A stretch of 22,958 bases of DNA from VBDM01 sp035280025 (GTDB lineage Bacteria; Pseudomonadota; Gammaproteobacteria; Burkholderiales; SG8-39). Below the pieces are notes generated by a model. That model was not told the origin of the DNA. It searched no databases and worked only from the letters and a program-made list of their open reading frames with translations. Made by a program: the position numbers and the translations under genes. The DNA is taken from the NCBI GenBank assembly GCA_035280025.1, contig DATEGT010000211.1:1-22958 (forward strand). Reading direction: 5' to 3'. Shown one piece after another: positions 14,518 through 22,047 of this stretch; within the stretch, counting starts at the first letter, position 1; each line of letters opens with the position of its first letter.

Positions 14518-16002
14518 ATGAACGTCGCCGCCACCGGCATCAATTTCCTCCGCCAGGCCGAGGTCGCCGGGCGCCTGCGCGGGCTGCTGCCCTCCGACGC
14601 GGTGCTGCATGCGGAGGAGGACACGCGCTCCTACGAGTGCGACGGCCTCTCGGCGTACCGTCAGCTGCCGATGGTGGTGGCGCTGCCCTCGACGGAGGAC
14701 CAGGTGCGCGAGGTGCTGCGCGCCTGCAACGAGCTGAAGGTGCCGGTGGTCGCTCGCGGCTCGGGCACGGGCCTTTCGGGCGGAGCGTTGCCGCGCGGCG
14801 ACGGCGTGCTGCTGTCCCTCGCCAGGATGCGGCGCATCCTCGCGGTGAATCCGCTCGCGCGCACGGCGCGGGTGCAGCCCGGCGTCACCAATCTCGCGAT
14901 CTCGGAGGCGGCGGCTCCCTACGGGCTGTTCTACGCTCCCGATCCCTCGTCGCAGATCGCCTGCTCGATCGGCGGCAACGTCGCCGAGAATTCGGGCGGG
15001 GTGCACTGCGTGAAGTACGGCCTCACGGTGCACAACGTGCTGCGCGTGCGGGCCGTCACCATCGAAGGCGAGGCGCTCGAGTTCGGCGGCGAGGCGCTCG
15101 ACTCGCCCGGCCTGGACACGCTTGCGGTGCTGATCGGGTCGGAAGGCATGCTCGCGGTGGCGACGGAGATCACGGTGAAGCTTCTGCCCAAGCCGGAGGC
15201 GGCGCGGGTCATCCTCGCCTCCTTCGACGACGTGGAGAAGGCGGGCAACGCCGTCGCCGACGTGATCGCGGCGGGCGTCGTGCCCTCGGGCCTGGAGATG
15301 ATGGACCGGCCGGCGACGCGCGCGGTCGAGGAGTTCGTGCATGCCGGGTACGACCTCGAGGCCGCGGCGCTCCTGCTGTGCGAGGCCGACGGCACGAGCG
15401 AGGAGGTGGAGGAGGGCATCGCGAGCATGAGCGAGGTGCTGCGCCGCTCGGGCGCCACGGCGATCCGCATCTCGGCCTCGGAGGCGGAGCGCCAGAGATT
15501 CTGGGCGGGGCGCAAGGCGGCCTTCCCGGCGGTCGGGCGGATTTCGCCCGACTACTACTGCATGGACGGCACGATTCCGCGAAGGAAGCTCGGCGATATC
15601 CTGAGGTTCATCGGCGAGATGGAGCGGAAGTACGGGCTGCGCTGCCCCAACGTGTTCCACGCCGGCGACGGCAACCTGCACCCGCTGATACTCTTCGACG
15701 CCAACGATCCCGACGAGCTTGACCGCACCGAGCGCTTCGCGGGCGAGGTCCTCGAAAAGTGCGTCGAGGTCGGCGGGACGATCACCGGCGAGCACGGCGT
15801 GGGCGTCGAGAAGATCAACCAGATGTGCGTGCAGTTCGGCGCGGCCGAGATCGAGCGCTTCGAGGGCGTCAAGCGCGCCTTCGATCCGGAAGGTCTCCTC
15901 AACCCGGGCAAGAACATCCCGACCCTTCACCGCTGCGCCGAGTTCGGCCGCATGCGCGTGAAAGGCGGGCAGCTGCCGCATCCCGAGCTGCCGCGCTTCT
16001 AG
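14518..16002 (+). CDS. glcD: Glycolate oxidase FAD-linked subunit GlcD
   Basis: The catalytic flavoprotein subunit of glycolate dehydrogenase, oxidising glycolate (and often D-lactate) to the keto acid, passing electrons through GlcE/GlcF to the quinone pool. It has 494 residues. The FAD-binding type 4 (PCMH) loop reads VVARGSGTGLSGGALPRGDG, followed by PDPSSQIACSIGGNVAENSGG. The C-terminal oxidase part carries HAGDGNLHPLILFD (metal and substrate histidines) and TGEHGVGVEK, and ends with the RAFDPEGLLNPGK signature. ATG at 14518 comes 11 bases after the hyi stop; GTG at 14512 is a possible alternative. Electron transfer needs glcE and glcF, which follow after one inserted gene. Confidence 0.95.
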   Translation: MNVAATGINFLRQAEVAGRLRGLLPSDAVLHAEEDTRSYECDGLSAYRQLPMVVALPSTEDQVREVLRACNELKVPVVARGSGTGLSGGALPRGDGVLLSLARMRRILAVNPLARTARVQPGVTNLAISEAAAPYGLFYAPDPSSQIACSIGGNVAENSGGVHCVKYGLTVHNVLRVRAVTIEGEALEFGGEALDSPGLDTLAVLIGSEGMLAVATEITVKLLPKPEAARVILASFDDVEKAGNAVADVIAAGVVPSGLEMMDRPATRAVEEFVHAGYDLEAAALLLCEADGTSEEVEEGIASMSEVLRRSGATAIRISASEAERQRFWAGRKAAFPAVGRISPDYYCMDGTIPRRKLGDILRFIGEMERKYGLRCPNVFHAGDGNLHPLILFDANDPDELDRTERFAGEVLEKCVEVGGTITGEHGVGVEKINQMCVQFGAAEIERFEGVKRAFDPEGLLNPGKNIPTLHRCAEFGRMRVKGGQLPHPELPRF

Positions 16003-16004
16003 CC

Positions 16005-16790
16005 GTGCGCCATCGCGCCAGGGCGCACCTCGGTCCCGCTCTCGCCGCGGCGTTCGCGCTCGCCTCGCCCGGAGCTTTCGCGATCCAGGACGAGATCCAG
16101 GTGTACACCGACGACCTCGACGCGAAAGGCGAGAGCGGCGTCGAGGTCCACGTCAACACCACGCCGAGCGGCAGGAGCACGCCGGACTACCCCGGGGACG
16201 TTCCTCCCTACCACGGGGTCCGATTCACTCCCGAGTTCTCCTGGGGCCTGGGCCACGGCTTCGACTGGGGCTTGTATCTCCCCTCCACGACCGACGCCGA
16301 CTGGCACTACCACTTCGGCGGCGCCAAGCTGCGCGTGAAATGGATGCCGCTGCGCGGCGCGGAGGGCGAAAGCAGCTGGTACTTCGGGATCAACAACGAG
16401 CTCTCCGACCTGAACAAGGCCTTTTCCGATTCGAGGTGGAACGACGAAGTCCGCGTCATCGGTGGCTACCGCGGTGAGGGCTGGCTGGTCGGCGTCAACC
16501 CCATCTTCGAGTGGGGGCTCTCGCCGGGTTTTCGCGGCAGCCCCGACTTCACGCTCGCCTTCAAGGCGGTGCACGACATCGTCCCGGGCCTGGCGCTGGG
16601 CGTTGAGTACTATCAGGACATGGGGCCGCTCTCGAACCCGCTGCCGCGCGACGAGCAGGGCCGCACCCTGTACGCGGTCATGGAGATCGAGCGCAAAGCG
16701 TGGTCGCTGAATTTCGGAGTCGGGCGCGGCCTGACGCCCGCGACCGACGACTGGACCGTGAAGGCGATAATCGGAATTTCCTTCAACTAG
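16005..16790 (+). CDS. Uncharacterised exported, beta-rich (probable outer-membrane) protein
   Basis: A 261-residue protein from GTG 16005, two bases after the glcD stop. Residues 1-26 form a signal peptide (Arg/His-rich start, then PALAAAFALASPGAFA, likely cut after AFA). The mature protein starts IQDEIQVYTDDLDAKGESGVEVHVNTTPSG and is rich in aromatic, alternating strands (FSWGLGHGFDWGLYLP; SSWYFGINNELSDL; LAFKAVHDI; ALGVEYYQDMGPL), ending ATDDWTVKAIIGISFN with a terminal aromatic-x pattern typical of beta barrels. I recall similar proteins in other betaproteobacteria but know of no assigned function. Tight packing between glcD and glcE (two bases on each side) suggests co-translation with the oxidase. 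It may be a channel for the substrate or an unrelated envelope protein. Confidence 0.8.
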   Translation: MRHRARAHLGPALAAAFALASPGAFAIQDEIQVYTDDLDAKGESGVEVHVNTTPSGRSTPDYPGDVPPYHGVRFTPEFSWGLGHGFDWGLYLPSTTDADWHYHFGGAKLRVKWMPLRGAEGESSWYFGINNELSDLNKAFSDSRWNDEVRVIGGYRGEGWLVGVNPIFEWGLSPGFRGSPDFTLAFKAVHDIVPGLALGVEYYQDMGPLSNPLPRDEQGRTLYAVMEIERKAWSLNFGVGRGLTPATDDWTVKAIIGISFN

Positions 16791-16792
16791 GC

Positions 16793-17869
16793 ATGGAACC
16801 GGCGCTGGAGAAGCTGGCCGAGAAAGTGCGCGAAGCGGGAGCGGCGGGGACTGCCCTGCGGCTGCGCGGCGCCGGCAGCAAGGATTTCTACGGCCAGGCG
16901 CTCGAGGGCGAAGTCCTCGACACGCGGGGCCACGCCGGCGTCGTCGCCTACGAGCCCTCCGAGCTCGTGATGACCGCGCGCTGCGGCACGCCGCTCGCCG
17001 AGGTCGAGTCCGCGATGCGCGAGCGCGGGCAGGCGCTCGCGTTCGAGCCTCCGCACTTCGCGCAGTTCGGCTCGGGAGGCGCGACCGTCGGTGGTGCCGT
17101 CGCGGCCGGGCTCTCCGGGCCGGGGCGGCAGGCGGCCGGAGCGCTGCGCGATTTCGTCCTCGGCGCGAGGGTCATGGACGGTCGCGGCCAGGTGCTCGCG
17201 TTCGGCGGGCAGGTGATGAAGAACGTCGCCGGCTACGACGTCTCGCGCCTGATGGCGGGCTCGCTCGGCACCCTGGGGATCATCCTCGAGGTGTCGCTGA
17301 AGGCGCTGCCGCTTCCGGTCGCCGAGACCACCCTCCGGCTCGAGCTGCCGGAGGAGCGGGCGATCGAGCAGCTCAACCGCTGGGGCGGGAAGCCCCTGCC
17401 GATCAGCGCGAGCGCGTGGAACGACGGCACGCTGGGCGTGCGGCTTTCGGGCGCCGCGGCCGCCGTCAGGGAGGCGTGCGGGAAGATCGGAGGAGCCCGC
17501 GTGGAAGAATCGCAGGCGGCGAAGTTCTGGAACGGCCTGAAGGAGCAGACCGACCGCTTCTTCAGGGACGACGCTCCGCTCTGGAGGATCTCGGTGCCTT
17601 CGACCACCCCGCCGCTCGGACTCCAGGGCGAGCAGCTGATCGAGTGGGGCGGGGCCCTCCGCTGGCTGCATTCGCACGCCGATGCGCGCACCGTGCGCGA
17701 GGCGGCGCGCCGCGGCGGCGGCCACGCGACGCTGTTCCGCGGCGGCGACAAGTCGGTCGGCGTGTTCCAGCCGCTCGCCCCCGCGATGATGAAGATCCAC
17801 CGGCAGCTCAAGCGCGAGTTCGATCCGCACGGCATTTTCAACCGCGGCCGGATGTACGCCGATCTGTAA
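16793..17869 (+). CDS. glcE: Glycolate oxidase subunit GlcE
   Basis: The second FAD-binding subunit of glycolate dehydrogenase, 358 residues. It resembles a shortened GlcD: nucleotide-binding loop LRLRGAGSKDFYG, then GGAVAAGLSGPGRQAAGALRDFVLGARVMDGRG, and the very characteristic VMKNVAGYDVSRLMAGSLGTLGIILE. The C-terminus (MKIHRQLKREFDPHGIFNRGRMY) matches family ends. It lacks the catalytic histidine block of GlcD, as is normal for GlcE. ATG at 16793 follows the exported-protein stop by two bases; its stop overlaps the glcF start by one base (TAATG). Identification is secure because of motif and gene order. Confidence 0.95.
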   Translation: MEPALEKLAEKVREAGAAGTALRLRGAGSKDFYGQALEGEVLDTRGHAGVVAYEPSELVMTARCGTPLAEVESAMRERGQALAFEPPHFAQFGSGGATVGGAVAAGLSGPGRQAAGALRDFVLGARVMDGRGQVLAFGGQVMKNVAGYDVSRLMAGSLGTLGIILEVSLKALPLPVAETTLRLELPEERAIEQLNRWGGKPLPISASAWNDGTLGVRLSGAAAAVREACGKIGGARVEESQAAKFWNGLKEQTDRFFRDDAPLWRISVPSTTPPLGLQGEQLIEWGGALRWLHSHADARTVREAARRGGGHATLFRGGDKSVGVFQPLAPAMMKIHRQLKREFDPHGIFNRGRMYADL

Positions 17870-19104
17870 TGCAGACCGCCCTCGCCGACTTCATCCGTGA
17901 CACCCCCGAGGGGCGCGAAGCCGACGCCATCCTCAGGAAGTGCGTGCATTGCGGATTCTGCACCGCGACCTGCCCGACCTACCTGCTGCTCGGCGACGAG
18001 AACGACGGTCCGCGCGGCCGCATCTACCTCGTGAAGCAGGCGCTCGAAGGCCGCGAGATCACCGACAAGACGCGCCTGCACCTGGATCGCTGCCTCACCT
18101 GCCGCGCGTGCGAGACTACCTGCCCGTCGGGCGTGCAGTACGGAAGGCTGCTCGACATCGGGCGCAAGCTGGTCGAGGAGAAGACGTCGCGACCCGCGGC
18201 GGAACGATTCAAGCGCCGCCTTCTCGCCGCGGTCGTTCCGCGCCGGCGGCTGTTCGGATTCCTTCTTGCTCTGGGCCGGGTCGCCCGCCCGTTTCTTCCG
18301 AAGACTCTCGCGGACAAGGTGCCGGCTGCGGTTCCCGCGGCGGGCGGCTGGCCCGCGCCGCGCCACGGCAGAAAGATGCTGGCGCTCGCCGGCTGCGTGC
18401 AGCCCTCGCTCTCTCCGGACATCAACGCGGCGGCGGCGCGCGTCCTCGACCGCGTCGGCGTCTCGCTCGTCGAGGCGCGCCCGAACGGAAAGGCGGCGGG
18501 CTGCTGCGGGGCGCTGCGCTTCCACGTCGGATACCAGGAGGAAGGTCTTGCCGACATGCGCGCGCTGATCGACGCCTGGTGGCCGCACGTCGAGGCGGGG
18601 ACGGAAGCGATCGTCATGACGGCGAGCGGGTGCGGCGCCGTGGTGAAGGAGTACGGGCATCTGCTGCGGAACGACCCCCGCTACGCGGCCAAGGCCGAGA
18701 AGATCAGCTCGATGACCCGCGACCTCAGCGAGGTGATCTCCGCGGAGATCGAGCGCCTGGTCCCCTTGCTCGCGGGCAAGGGCGCGCGCGTCGCCTTCCA
18801 TCCGCCCTGCAGCCTGCAGCACGGGCTGCACCTGCGCGGCGTCACCGAGAAGCTCCTCGCGCGCGCGGGATTCGAGCTGACGCCGGTGCCCGACGCGCAC
18901 TTGTGCTGCGGCTCCGCCGGGACGTATTCGCTGCTCGAGCCCGGCCTCTCGCTGCAGCTGCGCGAGAACAAGCTCGCCGCGCTCGCCGCGGGCGGCCCCG
19001 AGGCGATCCTCACCGCCAACATCGGCTGCCAGGCGCACCTCGCGGCGGGCACGGCCCTTCCGGTCGGCCACTGGATCACGGCCCTCGAGGCCCGGCTGCA
19101 ATGA
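17869..19104 (+). CDS. glcF: Glycolate oxidase iron-sulfur subunit GlcF
   Basis: Carries electrons from the flavin subunits toward quinone at the cytoplasmic membrane. The 411-residue protein has two ferredoxin-like 4Fe-4S motifs, Cys25-28-31-35 (CVHCGFCTATCPTY) and Cys75-78-81-85 (CLTCRACETTCPSG), then two CCG domains (GCCGALRFH near 212 and LCCGSAGTYSLLEPG near 346), as in GlcF and heterodisulfide-reductase-like subunits. The one-base overlap with glcE indicates coupling. The stop lies 39 bases before the response regulator gene, with a candidate -10 between. No glcG, glcB or GlcC-type regulator is adjacent. Confidence 0.96.
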   Translation: MQTALADFIRDTPEGREADAILRKCVHCGFCTATCPTYLLLGDENDGPRGRIYLVKQALEGREITDKTRLHLDRCLTCRACETTCPSGVQYGRLLDIGRKLVEEKTSRPAAERFKRRLLAAVVPRRRLFGFLLALGRVARPFLPKTLADKVPAAVPAAGGWPAPRHGRKMLALAGCVQPSLSPDINAAAARVLDRVGVSLVEARPNGKAAGCCGALRFHVGYQEEGLADMRALIDAWWPHVEAGTEAIVMTASGCGAVVKEYGHLLRNDPRYAAKAEKISSMTRDLSEVISAEIERLVPLLAGKGARVAFHPPCSLQHGLHLRGVTEKLLARAGFELTPVPDAHLCCGSAGTYSLLEPGLSLQLRENKLAALAAGGPEAILTANIGCQAHLAAGTALPVGHWITALEARLQ

Positions 19105-19110
19105 ATCGGT

Positions 19111-19116
19111 CATAAT
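19111..19116 (+). promoter_or_regulatory. Candidate -10 box upstream of the response regulator
   Basis: CATAAT (five of six to TATAAT) lies seven bases after the glcF stop and 28 bases before the response regulator ATG. I see no good -35 hexamer at the right distance, so activity is uncertain. Confidence 0.4.
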
Positions 19117-19143
19117 GATTCCCGCGTTTCTCCGGGGCGCGTG

Positions 19144-19836
19144 ATGAAGATACTGGTGGTCGAGGACGACACCGTGCTGGCGGCGGCTCTCACCCGCGCG
19201 CTGACCCAGGCCGCGTACACCGTCGACCTGGTCGAGGACGGCGAAGAAGCCAACCGCGTCCTCGGCGCCAACAGCTACGACCTGGTGGTCCTCGACATCG
19301 CGCTCCCCAAGGTCGACGGAATGTCGGTGCTGCGCCGGCTGCGCGACCGGCGCTCCCACGTCCCGGTGCTGATCCTCACCGCGCGCGACACGCTGGAGGA
19401 CCGGGTCGCGGGCCTCGATCTGGGCGCGGACGACTACCTCACCAAGCCCTTCGACCTCCCCGAGTTCGAGGCGCGCGTGCGGGCGCTGATCCGCCGCGGC
19501 CACTACAACGCGGGCACCAGCATGGCGCACGGGCAGCTGCGCTTCGACACGGCGGCGCGGCGCCTGTTCCACGGCGAGGAAGCGATCGAGCTCTCGGCGC
19601 GGGAGCTGGCGGTCATCGAGCTGCTCCTGTCGCGTCAGGGACGGGTGGTGAGCAAGGAGCAGATCATCGATCACCTGTTCGGCTTCGGCGACGACGTGGG
19701 CAGCAACGCGATCGAGGTCTACGTCCACCGCGTGCGCAAGAAGCTCGAACCCTTCGGCATCGACATCCGCACGGTGCGGGGCATGGGTTATCTGCTGGAC
19801 AAGGCGACGAGCGACAAGGTCGATGACCGGGCCTAA
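19144..19836 (+). CDS. OmpR/PhoB-family response regulator, TctD-like
   Basis: A 230-residue two-component regulator. The receiver domain (residues 1-115) has the acidic pair in VVEDDT, phospho-acceptor Asp51 (VVLDIALPKVDG), Thr/Ser switch in LILTAR and Lys in YLTKPF. The C-terminal winged helix-turn-helix (about 130-225) includes LSARELAVIELLLSRQGRVVSKEQI and the DNA-contacting IEVYVHRVRKKL, then the RGMGYLL wing. The segment DDVGSNAIEVYVHRVRKKL is close to TctD/QseB-type regulators. ATG at 19144 is preferred; GTG at 19141 is directly before it. Its stop overlaps the kinase start by 14 bases. A phased 11-bp repeat array between the kinase gene and terC is the obvious candidate target. Confidence 0.93.
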   Translation: MKILVVEDDTVLAAALTRALTQAAYTVDLVEDGEEANRVLGANSYDLVVLDIALPKVDGMSVLRRLRDRRSHVPVLILTARDTLEDRVAGLDLGADDYLTKPFDLPEFEARVRALIRRGHYNAGTSMAHGQLRFDTAARRLFHGEEAIELSARELAVIELLLSRQGRVVSKEQIIDHLFGFGDDVGSNAIEVYVHRVRKKLEPFGIDIRTVRGMGYLLDKATSDKVDDRA

Positions 19837-21214
19837 GGCGACACTGCGCAGGAAGCTGCTGCGCTGGCTGCTGATCCCGCTGTCCCTGCTGTTCCTTCTC
19901 GACGCGGCCGGCAGCTGGTTCATCGCGGCGCGCCTGTCGGGCCGCGTCTACGACGGGGAGCTGATGGAGATCGCGCGCGAGCTGGCGCTCCACGTCAAGC
20001 GCTCCGGGACCGGGCTCGCCTGGGACCTGGAGAGCGACGCCGAGCGCACGCTGCTGCTCGACCAGTACGACAAGGTCTACTACGCCGTGCACGGCCCCGC
20101 GGGCGACTTCGTCGCCGGGGACGCCACGCTCGCGCAGCCGGGCACCGCGCGTCCCGGGGCGCTGGGCTTCTACGACGGCGAGCTTCACGGAGACAAGGTC
20201 CGCTTCGCGGAGCTGCACACCGGCGTCGAATCGGAATCGTTCGGTCCTCCCGCGGTGGTGCAGGTCGCCGAGACGCTGGTCAAGCGGCACGCGCTCGCGC
20301 AGGAGATCTTCATCGACGTGATCCTTCCGCAGCTGCTGCTCATCCTCATCGCGGGGCTGCTGGTGTGGGTGGGCGTGGCGCGCGGGCTCTCGCCGCTGGC
20401 CCACCTGCGCCTGGCTGTGGCGGCGCGCTCGCACCTCGACCTGAGCCCGGTCGCGCCGCCGGCCGACGTGCCCGGCGAAGTGCATCCCCTGTTGCAGGCG
20501 ATCAACGACCTGATGGCGCGGCTCGACGAGGTCCTGACGTTCCAGAACCGCTTCATCGCGGACGCGGCGCACCAGCTGCGCACCCCGGTCGCGGGCCTGA
20601 AGGCGCACATCGAGGTGGCGCTGCGCGAGGAGGACCCGGCGCAGACGCGCCAGGCGCTCGCGCACCTCTACACCGCGGTCGAGCGCATGTCGCGGCTGGT
20701 GTCGCAGCTCCTTTCGCTCGCGCGCAACGAGCCCAGCGGGGTAAAGAAGCTCGAGCTCGCGCCGGTGGACCTGAGCAGGCTGGTGTTCGAGACCGCGATG
20801 GAGTGGGTCCCCGAGGCCTACAAGAAGGACATCGACCTCGGCTTCGAGGGCGCCGGGCCGCACGTCACCATCAAGGGGGACGCGCTGCGCCTGACCGAGC
20901 TCATCAACAACCTGCTCGACAACGCGATCCGCTACAGCCGCCGCGGCGGGAAGGTCACAGTGCGCGTCCTCCCGCATCCCCGGCCGCGCGTGTCGATCAG
21001 CGACGACGGGCCGAACATACCGGTCGAGGAGCGCCAGCGCGTCTTCGAGCGCTTCCACAGGCTCCTCGGGAGCCACACCGACGGCAGTGGCCTGGGCCTG
21101 GCGATCGTGCGCGAGATCGCCGCCCTGCACCACGCCGACGTCACGCTGGACGACGATGCCGACGGCGTCGGCAACACCTTCACCGTCTCCTTCCCCGACC
21201 CGCACCCGGCGTAA
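19823..21214 (+). CDS. TctE-like sensor histidine kinase
   Basis: The 463-residue membrane partner of the preceding regulator. Membrane segments lie near residues 15-37 and 165-187, bounding a periplasmic domain of about 130 residues that resembles the 2CSK_N domain found in TctE and QseC-type kinases (for example LLDQYDKVYYAVHGPAGDFVAGD). A HAMP-like linker follows. The catalytic part is complete: H-box FIADAAHQLRTPVAGLKAH with His250, N-box INNLLDNAIRYSRRGG, and G-boxes SDDGPNIPVEERQRVFERF and GSGLGLAIVREIA. In TctE the periplasmic domain is linked to carboxylate sensing; the signal here is unknown. The ATG lies inside the regulator gene, so the two are coupled. Confidence 0.93.
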   Translation: MTGPKATLRRKLLRWLLIPLSLLFLLDAAGSWFIAARLSGRVYDGELMEIARELALHVKRSGTGLAWDLESDAERTLLLDQYDKVYYAVHGPAGDFVAGDATLAQPGTARPGALGFYDGELHGDKVRFAELHTGVESESFGPPAVVQVAETLVKRHALAQEIFIDVILPQLLLILIAGLLVWVGVARGLSPLAHLRLAVAARSHLDLSPVAPPADVPGEVHPLLQAINDLMARLDEVLTFQNRFIADAAHQLRTPVAGLKAHIEVALREEDPAQTRQALAHLYTAVERMSRLVSQLLSLARNEPSGVKKLELAPVDLSRLVFETAMEWVPEAYKKDIDLGFEGAGPHVTIKGDALRLTELINNLLDNAIRYSRRGGKVTVRVLPHPRPRVSISDDGPNIPVEERQRVFERFHRLLGSHTDGSGLGLAIVREIAALHHADVTLDDDADGVGNTFTVSFPDPHPA

Positions 21215-21295
21215 GCCTGGCGTAAGTTTCGAGAAAGTTCCGCGTAATCCTGCCGACAGGCCGACGTAACGGCCGCGACAGAAGGGGGTAAGTCC
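21208..21295 (+). promoter_or_regulatory. Phased 11-bp direct-repeat array, probable response-regulator binding region
   Basis: Eight consecutive 11-base units can be written in register from 21208 to 21295. Bases 4-7 of the units read GTAA, GTAA, GAAA, GTAA, GACA, GTAA, GACA, GTAA. The GTAA copies at 21222, 21244, 21266 and 21288 are exactly 22 bases apart, with weaker GAAA/GACA half-sites midway; a further GTAA at 21211 overlaps the kinase stop codon. Direct repeats with 11-bp (one helical turn) spacing are the normal site geometry for OmpR/PhoB-family regulators, one of which is encoded directly upstream. Which protein binds is inference. Confidence 0.6.
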
Positions 21296-21310
21296 GCGCC
21301 GGTAACTTGA

Positions 21311-21340
21311 GTGCTCCTGCAACTTCAAAAAAGGGAGCAC
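21311..21340 (+). promoter_or_regulatory. Hairpin enclosing the terC Shine-Dalgarno
   Basis: GTGCTCC (21311-21317) can pair with GGAGCAC (21334-21340) across a 16-base A-rich loop. The 3' arm contains the GGGAG ribosome-binding core located before ATG 21344. If included in the transcript, the helix would limit initiation. The transcription start is unknown, so this is a candidate only. Confidence 0.45.
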
Positions 21341-21343
21341 GGC

Positions 21344-22045
21344 ATGCTGGCGGCACTCACCGACCCCGAAATGTGGACGGCGCTGGTCAAGATCGCGATC
21401 ATCAACGTCGTGCTGAGCGGCGACAACGCGGTGGTCATCGCGCTCGCATGCCGTTCCCTCGACCCGAAGGACCAGCGGAAGGCCTTCGTCATCGGGACCG
21501 GCGGCATCGTCGTGCTGATGACGCTGCTCACCGTGTTCGCGGCGGTGCTGATGACGATCCCCTACATCCAGCTCGTCGGCAGTGTCCTGCTGCTGTGGAT
21601 CGGGATCAAGCTCCTGCTTCCCGAGGACGGCGACGACGACCTCAAGAGCTCGAGCAATTTCTGGGAGGCGGTGAGGACCATCATCATCGCCGACATCGTC
21701 ATGAGCCTGGACAACGTGCTCGGCATGGCGGGCGCCGCCAAGGGGCACTACGGCATGCTGTTCCTCGGCCTGCTCATCACCATGCCGCTGATCCTGTTCG
21801 GCAGCGCGATGCTGATGAAGCTGATGGAGCGTTTCCCGGTCTTCATCACCATCGGCGCGGCGCTGATCGGCTACGTCGCCGGCGAAATGGTGATCGGCGA
21901 TCTCGCGACGCACGAATACGTCGAGTCCCACTTCCCGTTCCTGGACAAGTATTTCGTCGCGGCGATCGCCGGAGCGCTGATCGTGGTGCTCGTGGGCAAG
22001 TACCTCGGCAAGAGCAAGAAGAGGGCCGTGGCGGAGGCCGCGTGA
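21344..22045 (+). CDS. TerC-family integral membrane protein (YjbE/YceF-like)
   Basis: A 233-residue inner-membrane protein of about seven membrane segments. The two TerC motifs are present: VVLSGDNAVVIALACRSL near residue 22 and IVMSLDNVLGMAGAA near residue 120, each with the Asp-Asn pair within a membrane helix thought to form the ion site. Family members are tied to tellurite resistance and, in several bacteria, manganese export or metal loading of secreted enzymes; which applies here is open. ATG at 21344 is chosen because AAGGGAG lies six to seven bases upstream; an upstream GTG (21311) falls inside the hairpin. It overlaps or abuts the Usp gene and follows the two-component pair, suggesting regulated envelope or metal stress output. 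Confidence 0.92.
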   Translation: MLAALTDPEMWTALVKIAIINVVLSGDNAVVIALACRSLDPKDQRKAFVIGTGGIVVLMTLLTVFAAVLMTIPYIQLVGSVLLLWIGIKLLLPEDGDDDLKSSSNFWEAVRTIIIADIVMSLDNVLGMAGAAKGHYGMLFLGLLITMPLILFGSAMLMKLMERFPVFITIGAALIGYVAGEMVIGDLATHEYVESHFPFLDKYFVAAIAGALIVVLVGKYLGKSKKRAVAEAA

Positions 22046-22047
22046 TC

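Noticed and set aside
14497..15981. Long minus-strand open frame opposite glcD
   Set aside because: Low-complexity antisense translation with no domain; glcD is unambiguous.
17233..19923. An 896-codon minus-strand open frame opposite glcE, glcF and the response regulator
   Set aside because: Spans three well-supported plus-strand genes and shows no coherent domain.
21311..21313. GTG as the terC start
   Set aside because: It lies within the hairpin with no Shine-Dalgarno before it, whereas ATG 21344 has AAGGGAG correctly placed and gives the usual TerC N-terminus.
21215..21343. yybP-ykoY manganese riboswitch before terC
   Set aside because: Considered because TerC genes often carry it. I could not find the conserved core or paired arms; the region is better explained by 11-bp repeats plus a simple hairpin. 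An Rfam covariance scan would settle it.
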